From assembly GCA_023807065.1 (NCBI GenBank), contig JAJJLU010000932.1, forward strand, positions 1 to 13,869: 13,869 bases of DNA, given 5' to 3'. Of this stretch, positions 6,711-13,869 are shown one piece after another (the stretch's first letter is position 1; the number at the start of each line of letters is the position of its first letter). Both the position numbers and the translations under genes were made by a program. The stretch comes from Isotricha intestinalis. Taxonomy: Eukaryota; Ciliophora; Litostomatea; Vestibuliferida; Isotrichidae. The notes beneath the pieces are model-generated. The model saw only the letters and a program-made list of their open reading frames with translations. It did not search any database and had not been told where the DNA came from.

Positions 6711-7667
6711 TTAATTAATAATTTTAACACAAATAGAATAAGGTCTAATATCCTTCCCATCAGGAACAAACCAATAATCATCTGGACCTCCAACTTCTGA
6801 AGCTTTATGAATAGCACTAGGTCTTACTCTATTTTGAAAAACAATAATATATTTTTTCCCAGTTTTTTCACTTTTACAAATTTGAGAATATTTCTCAGCC
6901 GTTTCAATATTAGGAGTACAATAAATTCCAATACCAAAATTGTATTTTTTCCCAATTTCCAAACCATATTTAACAATAGAATCAGTATTAGTAATTAAAG
7001 TTCCATGATAACTAACAGCCCATTCAGAATCATTTATAGAAGTTCCATTTGAATCTAACCAATCATCATTTTCATATTTTCCATTTACTTTCAAAGCAAA
7101 TCTAATCCAACCACATGGTCTTTTATATTCTAATCCTCCTCTCTTAAATGTTTTCCCTGTATCATCTATATCTCTAAAATCATAATCATAATATGGATCT
7201 AAGAAATTATCTGGTATATGATAATCTCCATTTGATTTCAATTTTGTTATATAATGAATTGTAGGAAGATTTTTCGGACTATTTTTTTTATTGAATATAT
7301 ATTGTCCTATTGTTGCATCATTTGATAATAGTTGACCAAAATATATTAAACTTTGATTCTCTATTGATTCTCCTATTTTTGATTCTATTGATTTTTTTAA
7401 ATCTCCAATTGATTGATTGGGATCTATATCCAATTCAAAAGTTGAACCTGATAATGATTGAATAGTTAATTTTTTTTTTTCATTTCCTGTGTATTGATAT
7501 ACATTTGTAGATGCGTTACTATAATCTTGAGAAATACATGCTTTAGACATTGAGAAATTTATATATTTTTCAAAATCTAAGGGATTTGAATTTCCTGTTT
7601 TCTTTTTATATAAGTTTCCCTTAATTAAGGAGCTTAAAGCATCTAATAATATTGAATCATCTGACAT
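6711..7667 (-). CDS. Ubiquitin-like plus ADP-ribosyltransferase-like fusion protein
   Basis: A 318-residue protein runs from ATG (CAT at 7665-7667) to TAA. Residues 1-62 are an unassigned N-terminal extension. Residues about 66-142 are a ubiquitin-like domain: LTIQSLSG, a helix SIGDLKKSIESKIG and LIYFGQLLSNDATIGQY. It ends KLKSNG rather than a Gly-Gly, so it is probably an integral domain, not a conjugated tag. Residues about 165-318 match a family with the landmarks RPCGWIRFALKV (183-194), SYHGT (219-223), GIGIYCTP (245-252), FQNRV (277-281) and DIRPYSICV (306-314). HGT and GxGIYxxP resemble the His and Tyr motifs of PARP-type transferases. Asp306, four residues before a Tyr, would occupy the catalytic Glu position. 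From memory, the same two-domain layout occurs in Glomeromycotina fungi and various protists. ADP-ribosyl transfer is therefore predicted, not shown; substrate unknown. Confidence 0.85.
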   Translation of the reverse strand: MSDDSILLDALSSLIKGNLYKKKTGNSNPLDFEKYINFSMSKACISQDYSNASTNVYQYTGNEKKKLTIQSLSGSTFELDIDPNQSIGDLKKSIESKIGESIENQSLIYFGQLLSNDATIGQYIFNKKNSPKNLPTIHYITKLKSNGDYHIPDNFLDPYYDYDFRDIDDTGKTFKRGGLEYKRPCGWIRFALKVNGKYENDDWLDSNGTSINDSEWAVSYHGTLITNTDSIVKYGLEIGKKYNFGIGIYCTPNIETAEKYSQICKSEKTGKKYIIVFQNRVRPSAIHKASEVGGPDDYWFVPDGKDIRPYSICVKIIN

Positions 7668-8112
7668 TTTTTTTTCTTATTTTATTATTTCCCAAGAAAA
7701 AAACAAAAGAATCTAGAAATATCATCATTTTTAATCTTTTATTTTATAAAAAGATTCAGAAAAATTTAAAATTTAAATTCTCTTAATTATGTTTATAAAA
7801 AGTAATTTAAAGATAATTTATATAAACTCTTGTTAAACTCTGCTCTATAATTTAATAAAATGTTTAATCAAAAAAAGTGAAAAATATTTAAAAATATTTT
7901 ACTAATTTTTCTAAAATATTTTTAACAAATAATAATTTAATATATAAATAATATATAATAAAGATTTTTTCAAATTTAATAATTCAAAAAAATCAGTTTA
8001 AATGAAATAAATAAAATAAAACATTTTATTTAAAAAAATATAAATATATAATCTCTATATTTATTTAAATAATCTTTAATCATTTTAATAAAAACTAATT
8101 TCCCTTCTTATA
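7668..8112. other. AT-rich spacer, promoter side of ubiquitin-like/ART gene
   Basis: This 445-bp spacer lies upstream of the minus-strand gene starting at 7667 and downstream of the minus-strand gene ending at 8113. It should hold one promoter and one 3' UTR. It is nearly all A/T, and no G/C motif like those at 2016 or 3680 occurs here. No ORF, RNA gene or repeat stands out. Confidence 0.55.
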
Positions 8113-11103
8113 TTATAAATCTTTTAAATATTTATAAAAAATGATTTTATAATGAATTAATAATACATCATTAATAATTTTAATAAATTTTTCAATATCA
8201 TAGTTTTCATTCTCTCTTTTCATAATATTAACTTGAGATCTGCTCTTTGGAATTAAATTATTAGTTTTAATTTGCTTACTTTTAATTTTGTTAGACATTT
8301 TTTTTGAAGGATTAATAATTTTAGAATCTTCAGGACTTTTTGAAGGAATATTTTTTTTTTTTGATTTTGATTTTTTTTTTTTAATACCTGAAGGGGCTCT
8401 TTTTATTTTTAATAACTTTGATTTTATATTCCAATTTTTAATTGTACTTTTTAACAGAGCTTTTCTTTTTCTATTTGTTTTATAAAATATATTTTCTAAT
8501 TTTAATAATTTTAATTCTTGAGATTTTATTTCAATTGAATTTAATAAACTTTGAGTTATTGATGGAGTAATATTTTGATTATTTTCTTGAAGTGTATTAT
8601 ATAAAGGATTCAATATTGTAGGCACAGATTGTGCTAATCTTCTTTTTTCTTTTTTTTTTCTACCTTCTAATATCATTAATCTTACAATTCCTGCCTTATA
8701 AAATCTATAAAAGTAATTCCTGAATTTTTCTTTCTTTTCTTTTTCTTTATTTACTAAAAATTTACGTAAATTTCTTGCTTTTTCTAATCTTTGTTTATAA
8801 TTGTTATCTTCAATTTCTTTTTCTTTCAATTCTATTATTATTTCATCTTTCTTTTCTATCTTTTCAATTTCTTCTATTTTTTTTTCTTCTTTTATTGTTT
8901 CTTTATTATTTTCATTATTTATTTCTATATTAGAATTAATAATATTTGAATTTAAGATATTTGAATTAAAAGTAGTAGAATTTGTAATATTTGAATTTGA
9001 TATAACTGAGGTTGAATTTGATGATGAAGAGACATTTTTTTTACAAACCAATTCTCTATATATTCCTCTATAATAAAATTTGATAAAACATTTATGTAAA
9101 AATTCTTTATCTTTTCTATTTTTTTGAAAAATAATTTTTTTAAATATTTTCTGATTATCTTCTTTATTTGAATTTTCTTGAATATCTTTTTCTTCATTAT
9201 CATTGTTTTCATTACTTAAAAAAGGATTATTATTACTATTATTTTTTATTACTCTATGTAGCATATTTTTATCAATATTCATTGATTTTCTTATATCAAT
9301 ATCTTTTTCATTTTTCATTTGATTATATAAACCATTAAAATAAAATTTTCTAAATTGCTGATTTAAAATATTGTTAGTTGCTCTAATTTTACTAGAAATT
9401 AAAAATCTTAAAAATTTCCTTTTTTTAATATCTTCATCTTTTTCTTCATTTTCAACTTTTTCCATAAATTCTTTTTTTTGTTCTTTTCTTAATAATATAT
9501 TTTCTATCATGATTCCATTGAATAAAAATTTTTTGAATTGCTCTTTCATAAATAAAAAAATATAATTGTCTTTACTTCTAATAAACTTAGAGAGAATTTT
9601 CTCTTTTTTATTAATTATTTGTTTTTCTTTTTGAATAATAAGATTCCATCTTTCAAAATTTTTAAATAAAATCTTTTGATTCATTGTTTCTTTTTTCCAA
9701 AATAATTGTTTTAAATAAATATTTTTTAATTTTTTAATTTCATTTGGATTTTCATTTCCAAAAGAAGAATTTAAAATATCATCATTACTATTATTTAATA
9801 AGGAATTTTCAATTCTAATCACTTTAATATTATTTGAACTATTATTATAAATATCAGAATTATTTAAATCTTTTGATTGATGATTTCTTAATTTATTATT
9901 TTCTTCTTTTAATATACTAATTTCTAATTCATATTTTCTTAATTGTTCTTGATAATTTATTTCAGGATTTTCTTCTACTAAAATTATTCTTCCAGAATTT
10001 GAGTTTTTCCTTTTTTTTAAAAATGATTCATTGTTTTTTTTTGAAATATTTGATTTTTTTCTATAAACCGGTTTATTATTATTTTTATTCTTATTTTGAT
10101 TAATATCATTTTTTAGTTTTAATAACATTTCAAATACATTTTTATTTGAATGATTAGTAATTACATTATTTGCTAAATTTATTGCATTTGAGATTTTAAT
10201 TCCTTTCATGAATCTTTTTCTACTTATAAAACCACGAAATAAACTTTGAATTTTTTTAGCATATATACCATAAATTTCTGGTTCTCTTTCTCTAAACAAA
10301 CTAAAATTATTTTTTTTTGAATTATCAACATTTAAATTATTTATACTTTCAATAATTTTATAATTATTATAACTAATTGCATTTTTTTTTCTATAAGCAG
10401 GTGATTGAGACTTAGGAGAATAATAATCAAAAGAATTATTTTGATGATTAAAATTTTCATAATTTAAATTTAAATTTATATCATTATATCCAACACTATT
10501 ATAATTTTCTAATACACTTATATTTCCATCTATTAAACTTGAAAATTGATTATTATTATTAATATTTGGATTTATTTTAACTCTCCTATAAGGTTTAGTT
10601 ATCGTTTTATTCTCAAATTGATTAAAATTTGGTGGTTGATCAATATTTAAATTTAATTCCCCTAAGTTTAAATTTAAATCAGGACGATTGCTTTCTCTTT
10701 TATAAGTATAAGTATTTCTATTATAAGATGGAGGAACTTTAATTTTTTTTTCTGTTATTTGATAAGTTTTTCTATCTGAATAATTATAATTTCTATCATT
10801 AGAATTTTTGTAAGGTGTTTCAATGTTATATGTTTTAATGTCTGAACAGTTATTTTTCAAAACATTTGAAGGAAAATTATTATTATTTTTGTTAAAAGGT
10901 ACTGAATAATATTGAGAATAATTATATTTTTCTGTTTTTCCTTCAGTATTTCCAGAATGCCTTGAAAAATTATTGTAATTAAAATTTATTGTATTTCTTT
11001 CTGTATTTGATTCATTTATATAATTTTTATCCAATTTTAAATTTAATTTGATATCTTTAATTTGATTATTTTGAAGTTTATTTTGTGAATTACTATGCAA
11101 CAT
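8113..11103 (-). CDS. Large IQ-motif protein with six FxxF-type helical repeats
   Basis: A 996-residue protein runs from ATG (CAT at 11101-11103) to TAA, intronless. Residues 1-275 are Asn/Tyr-rich and disordered-looking, with short LNLNLGELNLN-like tracts. Residues 282-298 (AKKIQSLFRGFISRKRF) are a complete IQ motif, IQxxxRGxxxR, expected to bind calmodulin or a centrin-like light chain. Residues 383-408 look like a short coiled coil. Between 458 and 897 come six degenerate repeats of about 34 residues, each a basic helix ending in F-x-(R/K)-(F/W)-x-x-x-G-(I/L) or similar: FERWNLI, FKKFLFNGI, FRKFYFNGL, FIKFYYRGI, FYRFYKAGI and IKNWNIK. A Ser/Asn-rich tract lies at 693-731, an acidic/basic charged run at 735-765 and a Lys/Ser-rich segment at 902-945. 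A cytoskeletal, centrin- or basal-body-linked role is inferred. No membrane segment is present. Confidence 0.88.
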   Translation of the reverse strand: MLHSNSQNKLQNNQIKDIKLNLKLDKNYINESNTERNTINFNYNNFSRHSGNTEGKTEKYNYSQYYSVPFNKNNNNFPSNVLKNNCSDIKTYNIETPYKNSNDRNYNYSDRKTYQITEKKIKVPPSYNRNTYTYKRESNRPDLNLNLGELNLNIDQPPNFNQFENKTITKPYRRVKINPNINNNNQFSSLIDGNISVLENYNSVGYNDINLNLNYENFNHQNNSFDYYSPKSQSPAYRKKNAISYNNYKIIESINNLNVDNSKKNNFSLFREREPEIYGIYAKKIQSLFRGFISRKRFMKGIKISNAINLANNVITNHSNKNVFEMLLKLKNDINQNKNKNNNKPVYRKKSNISKKNNESFLKKRKNSNSGRIILVEENPEINYQEQLRKYELEISILKEENNKLRNHQSKDLNNSDIYNNSSNNIKVIRIENSLLNNSNDDILNSSFGNENPNEIKKLKNIYLKQLFWKKETMNQKILFKNFERWNLIIQKEKQIINKKEKILSKFIRSKDNYIFLFMKEQFKKFLFNGIMIENILLRKEQKKEFMEKVENEEKDEDIKKRKFLRFLISSKIRATNNILNQQFRKFYFNGLYNQMKNEKDIDIRKSMNIDKNMLHRVIKNNSNNNPFLSNENNDNEEKDIQENSNKEDNQKIFKKIIFQKNRKDKEFLHKCFIKFYYRGIYRELVCKKNVSSSSNSTSVISNSNITNSTTFNSNILNSNIINSNIEINNENNKETIKEEKKIEEIEKIEKKDEIIIELKEKEIEDNNYKQRLEKARNLRKFLVNKEKEKKEKFRNYFYRFYKAGIVRLMILEGRKKKEKRRLAQSVPTILNPLYNTLQENNQNITPSITQSLLNSIEIKSQELKLLKLENIFYKTNRKRKALLKSTIKNWNIKSKLLKIKRAPSGIKKKKSKSKKKNIPSKSPEDSKIINPSKKMSNKIKSKQIKTNNLIPKSRSQVNIMKRENENYDIEKFIKIINDVLLIHYKIIFYKYLKDL
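8413..9732 (-). repeat. Region encoding six degenerate ~34-residue protein repeats
   Basis: Protein residues 458-897 of the IQ protein contain six copies at about 458-489, 500-534, 561-597, 652-684, 776-810 and 866-897, separated by spacers of 10 to 91 residues. They match in pattern (hydrophobic-rich basic helix, then aromatic pair, then Gly-Ile/Leu in four copies), not in nucleotide sequence, so they are old repeats. Two copies carry Trp in the second aromatic position, which recalls Sfi1-type centrin-binding repeats. Confidence 0.55.
10210..10260 (-). other. IQ motif (calmodulin/centrin-binding) coding segment
   Basis: Encodes AKKIQSLFRGFISRKRF, residues 282-298 of the large protein. All consensus residues of IQxxxRGxxxR are present, which favours binding of the calcium-free form of calmodulin-type light chains, as known for complete IQ motifs. 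Confidence 0.85.
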
Positions 11104-11182
11104 TTTTTTTTAATTTAAATAATAATGAATTTTATGGATTATATATCATTATTAAATAAAGTTAAAATATATAAATAAAATC

Positions 11183-11216
11183 TTAATTAACAAAAAATAA
11201 ATAAATTGTTAATTAA
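11183..11216. promoter_or_regulatory. Perfect 11-bp inverted repeat in divergent promoter
   Basis: TTAATTAACAA at 11183-11193 is matched by its exact reverse complement TTGTTAATTAA at 11206-11216, with a 12-nt A-rich spacer. It lies in the 159-bp region between the IQ-protein ATG (11103) and the DHHC ATG (11263). It could be a dimeric factor site or a hairpin in the DHHC leader. Directly overlapping its right arm, ATG at 11216 opens a 6-codon upstream ORF that is out of frame with the DHHC gene. Confidence 0.35.
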
Positions 11217-11262
11217 TGTTAAATATAAAAAATTAATAAAAATATTTAAAATAAATAAAAAA

Positions 11263-12132
11263 ATGGAAAATAATTCAGAAACTCCTTTAATAAGTAACAA
11301 ACAAAATCTCCTTCAAATATCAAAAAAGAAACCTCCATTTTTTCATTATATAATCCTACTAACATTTTATGTAATTTTTATAACAATATTATATGGAATG
11401 ACAAAATTATATATTTTCAATAACAACAATAATTCCTTTTTTCATATAATAATATCAATAATATTTTATTTTACAAGTTTAATGACAATAATATGTCATT
11501 CTAAATCAATGTTTATAGATAATTCAATTGATTATCAAAATATTAATAATAATAATTTAAATAATCATTGTGGAAAATGTGATTTTAACAGGCCTCAAAG
11601 AGCACATCACTGTAAAATTTGTGGTGTTTGTAATTTAAAAATGGATCATCATTGTCCTTGGATTTTAAATTGTGTAGGAGAAAAAAATGAAAAATATTTT
11701 AATTTATTTTTAATTTATTCTTTTCTTAGTTGTTTAATTTCTTCAATTTTTACTTTTAAGTTTTTTATTCTTGGATTAAATCAAAATAAAAATTTAATAT
11801 ATACAAAAACATTTCATGGAAATTTATTAAGGATTTTATTAAGAAATTATAATAATTCTTTATCTGTGTTTACTTTTTGTTTTTCTTTATTATTTGGATT
11901 ATGTGTGTTTGTTGTTTTTTATGTTAATTTTAGTCATGTGAAAATTGGATTAACTAGTATTGAAATGGAACTTTACTATAATAATTTAAAAAATTGTCCT
12001 TATTATAATGATAATTGGAAAGAAAACTTATTTAAAATATTTGGAAATGAACCTTTTAAAATGTTTTTACCTTGTGAAAAAACTTTTAATCAAAATAATT
12101 TCTTAGAATATGATTATATTGCTTTAAAATAA
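11263..12132 (+). CDS. DHHC-type protein S-acyltransferase (palmitoyltransferase)
   Basis: Transfers palmitate from acyl-CoA to cysteines of target proteins, acting in Golgi, endosome or plasma membranes. The 289-residue protein has two membrane helices (about 27-47 and 58-80), a cysteine-rich domain at 103-152 and two further helices (about 146-171 and 200-224), the classic four-helix layout. The cysteine-rich domain reads [21 protein letters not shown] then MDHHCPW; the catalytic DHHC is at 128-131. A TSIE motif at 231-234 stands for the family TTxE, and [14 protein letters not shown] (251-264) matches the C-terminal PaCCT region. I start it at ATG 11263 (AAAATGGAA). A frame extension to 11206 would need a TTG start and adds only Lys/Ile-rich leader-like residues. 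An Asn-rich loop lies at about 91-101. No ankyrin repeats or C-terminal lipid motif are present. Confidence 0.96.
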   Translation: MENNSETPLISNKQNLLQISKKKPPFFHYIILLTFYVIFITILYGMTKLYIFNNNNNSFFHIIISIIFYFTSLMTIICHSKSMFIDNSIDYQNINNNNLNNHCGKCDFNRPQRAHHCKICGVCNLKMDHHCPWILNCVGEKNEKYFNLFLIYSFLSCLISSIFTFKFFILGLNQNKNLIYTKTFHGNLLRILLRNYNNSLSVFTFCFSLLFGLCVFVVFYVNFSHVKIGLTSIEMELYYNNLKNCPYYNDNWKENLFKIFGNEPFKMFLPCEKTFNQNNFLEYDYIALK

Positions 12133-12204
12133 ATACCCAAAAAATAAATATTTCATTTAAAATATTTTTAATGAAATACATTAATTTTTCCTTATTTTTA
12201 TTTA

Positions 12205-12221
12205 GCTGGAATAAATCCAGC
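12205..12221 (+). terminator. Small hairpin 3' of the DHHC gene
   Basis: GCTGGA, a 5-nt loop ATAAA, then TCCAGC form a perfect 6-bp stem with four G-C pairs, rare in this AT-rich spacer. It sits 73 bp after the DHHC stop, so it probably lies in or near the 3' UTR. It might be an mRNA 3' structural element or part of a small RNA. A terminator role is a guess, since eukaryotic Pol II does not use such signals. Confidence 0.2.
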
Positions 12222-13294
12222 GTTATTGTTAAAAAACATTTATTTATTTTTTCAAGATGAAATATAAATTAAAGAATAAAATATATCTAAAATAAAAAAA
12301 AAGCATATATTTTAAATTGAATATAAAAAAATATTTATGGTATTTAAATCATTATTATTTTTTTTCTTATTCAATGTTTTAAAAGAATTTATTTCCAATT
12401 TATTTACAATTATTTTTCTTTTAAATTATCCCTTAAAAAGATTTAATTGATTCATTATAAAAAACTTTTATGAATATATATTATATAATTATAGAAAAAT
12501 ATCTTGATCAATAAATTATAAGATAAAGGAATTAATAGAATCTCATAAAATTATTATTATTTTTTTACGAAAAATACTATAAATAAAAAAATCAAAATAA
12601 TCTACATGTTTTGGTTTTATTTCAATTTATTTCAATTTGATAATAAGTTATCATGTCTTATGTTGATATATCAATAAATATATGTTAAACTATTTTTATA
12701 ATTGAATTATGATTTTAAATATGAATATTGAGGAATTTATTGAAATTCTTTTTATAATAACTTTCATAAATTTTTATGATTGATAAATAAATATATTGAT
12801 ATTGAAGAAATATGATTTATAAAATTAAATATCTTAAATTTGATGATTAAAAATATTTAAGAACTAAGAACACAAATAATAATAATATGATAAGAAAAAT
12901 TACAGAATTGAATTAAAAATTCATTAAAAGGAATATTAAATAAAACACTACAATAATAATGGAAACAATATATGGAAAGAATAGGATGCTTAAAAATAGA
13001 ATAAAGAAAATAAAGATATTTTAAAATGTCAAAAAAATTTTAAAAAATTTTAATTGATTGAACAAGATATTATAATATTATATTTATTTAATATTTAACA
13101 TTCAATAAAAAATATCATGAAAAAATAAGATTAAGAAATTTAAGTTTTAATTTAGATTTTTTTATTTCAATAATTTTTATACCAGTAAGGAAAAGAAACA
13201 TTCAAATTTATTTTTTATTATTAAAAAACTAAATTAAAGTAATTATTTCTTTTTTATCTATATTATTATTAATATATATTTCATAAAAAATTAT

Positions 13295-13305
13295 TTCAAT
13301 AAAAT
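13295..13305 (+). promoter_or_regulatory. Third TTCAATAAAAT motif, upstream of small subtelomeric gene
   Basis: Third exact copy of the 11-mer found just before the ATGs at 2128 and 3781. Here it is farther away, about 73 bp before the ATG at 13379. Weak on its own because of the base composition. Confidence 0.15.
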
Positions 13306-13378
13306 TATGATAAAAAATAATCATATAATTCAAGAATTTTCTGTTTTTTTTTGATTAATAAATTGAATAATTAAATTA

Positions 13379-13714
13379 ATGAACGAAGATAAAATAAGAA
13401 AAGTAGTAGATAAAGTTTCAAAGGAAATGAATAAAACTTATAATGATATAATAGGAAAATATGATAAATTAATAAAAGATATTTGGATTAATTCAGAGGG
13501 AAATTTAATAATTACTCCTATATCAAATTCTCAGAAAGAATTATACAAAACTTTATATAAACAAATTAGAGAATTAAATTTAATTGTTGATTATAATTCA
13601 AAATTAAAAAAATTATTAATAATAAAAAGAAGACAATTTGATTTTGATAAAAGTGAAAATTGTCAAAAGAAAAATAAAGAAATAATAGAATTCATAAGTT
13701 CATTAAAAGAATGA
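13379..13714 (+). CDS. Small unrecognised basic protein, possibly R3H-like
   Basis: A 111-residue protein runs from ATG to TGA, ending 111 bp before the terminal TTGGGGA array. Residues 1-36 form a charged, probably helical segment. Residues 36-48 (IWINSEGNLIITP) look like a beta hairpin. Residues 52-85 (helix KELYKTLYKQIRELNL, then LKKLLIIKRR) have the helix-then-strand spacing of an R3H nucleic-acid-binding domain, but the defining Arg and His are replaced by Tyr56 and Tyr60, so this is a weak resemblance. The C-terminus is charged and helical. Codon use matches the other genes and both start and stop are clean, supporting a real gene. No signal peptide or membrane segment is seen. I do not assign a function. 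Confidence 0.6.
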   Translation: MNEDKIRKVVDKVSKEMNKTYNDIIGKYDKLIKDIWINSEGNLIITPISNSQKELYKTLYKQIRELNLIVDYNSKLKKLLIIKRRQFDFDKSENCQKKNKEIIEFISSLKE

Positions 13715-13825
13715 AAATAAAAATATAAAAAAAAATAAAATATAATCATTAAAAAAATAAATTAAAAATAATAAACTTATAAAAAATACATTTAACTCTA
13801 ATATCTTAATAACCTTATTAAAATA

Positions 13826-13869
13826 TTGGGGATTGGGGATTGGGGATTGGGGATTGGGGATTGGGGATT
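13826..13869 (+). repeat. Terminal (TTGGGGA)n array, candidate telomere
   Basis: Six perfect tandem copies of the 7-mer TTGGGGA, followed by TT, run to the last base of the window. The G-rich strand reads 5' to 3' toward the end, the orientation expected of a right-hand telomere. The unit resembles TTGGGG of ciliates such as Tetrahymena with an extra A; I do not recall TTGGGGA as a known telomere unit. G4 runs every 7 bases would allow G-quadruplexes. Because the window simply stops here, an internal minisatellite at which assembly broke is the main alternative. Confidence 0.65.

Larger units (their letters stand above)
12133..13378. other. Long gene-poor AT-rich stretch
   Basis: This 1.25-kb region lacks any credible gene. 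Near its left end, 73 bp past the DHHC stop, is a small G/C-containing hairpin (12205-12221). Around 12639-12674 are short dyads including TGATAA-TAAG-TTATCA and TTGATATATCAA, common in such AT-rich DNA. From about 12840 to 13110 the plus strand is A/G-rich like coding strands here but broken by stops in all frames. The longest ATG frame there is 21 residues (12959-13024), so a decayed gene is possible. I see no tRNA. Confidence 0.5.

Noticed and set aside
8801..9073. Plus-strand hydrophobic Phe/Ile/Ser-rich frame
   Set aside because: Antisense shadow of the Lys/Glu-rich part of the IQ protein; poly-charged coding gives long hydrophobic antisense frames.
11206..11262. N-terminal extension of the DHHC gene to 11206
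   Set aside because: It needs a TTG start, is Lys/Ile/Asn-rich like leader DNA, and overlaps an inverted repeat; ATG at 11263 has a better context.
359..12132. Ciliate-type code with TAA/TAG as Gln
   Set aside because: All Gln codons needed by the recognisable proteins are CAA-type and every large frame ends cleanly at TAA or TGA.
12133..13378. tRNA or rRNA gene in the long gap
   Set aside because: I looked for T-arm-like GGTTCRANNCC and paired acceptor ends and saw none; the region lacks enough G/C.

Overview
The window looks like nuclear DNA from a very AT-rich, gene-dense, intron-poor unicellular eukaryote (protist or early-diverging fungus). By eye it is roughly 80% A+T. Proteins are rich in Asn, Lys and Ile, with long Asn tracts. 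Eukaryote-only families are present: a DHHC palmitoyltransferase, an IQ-motif protein, a WD40 protein, a ubiquitin-like/ADP-ribosyltransferase-like fusion and a type I membrane glycoprotein. There are no Shine-Dalgarno sites and no operon logic. All large frames run from ATG to TAA or TGA without an intron. Gln is encoded by CAA, and both TAA and TGA end genes, so the standard code fits and a TAA/TAG=Gln ciliate code does not. I cannot name the organism. Two proteins with cytoskeletal or ciliary flavour hint at a ciliated or flagellated cell, which is inference only.

Layout, left to right. 1-358: AT-rich, no supported gene. 359-1858 (-): Asn-rich, microtubule-associated-like protein with nine tandem 14-residue repeats. 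1859-2127: divergent promoter with a GGCCCAATCCC motif. 2128-3597 (+): WD40 beta-propeller protein with an extra N-terminal domain. 3598-3780: intergenic, carrying the same 11-mer in inverted orientation. 3781-4000 (+): short, frameshifted or decayed ORF. 4001-4540: convergent non-coding gap. 4541-6619 (-): type I membrane protein. 6711-7667 (-): ubiquitin-like plus ADP-ribosyltransferase-like protein. 7668-8112: non-coding. 8113-11103 (-): large IQ-motif protein with six degenerate helical repeats. 11104-11262: divergent promoter with a perfect 11-bp inverted repeat. 11263-12132 (+): DHHC S-acyltransferase. 12133-13378: long gene-poor stretch. 13379-13714 (+): small unrecognised protein. 13826-13869: six copies of TTGGGGA running off the window end, which may be a telomere.

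The genes do not form an obvious pathway; this looks like ordinary unlinked eukaryotic gene order. The signals most worth a second look are three. First, the terminal TTGGGGA array shares its core with two single-copy motifs about 100 bp upstream of two plus-strand ATGs, suggesting either a telomere-repeat-like promoter element or dispersed repeat seeds. Second, the ubiquitin-like/ART-like fusion has an inferred His-Tyr-Asp triad. Third, the IQ protein carries a degenerate ~34-residue repeat that may be Sfi1-like.
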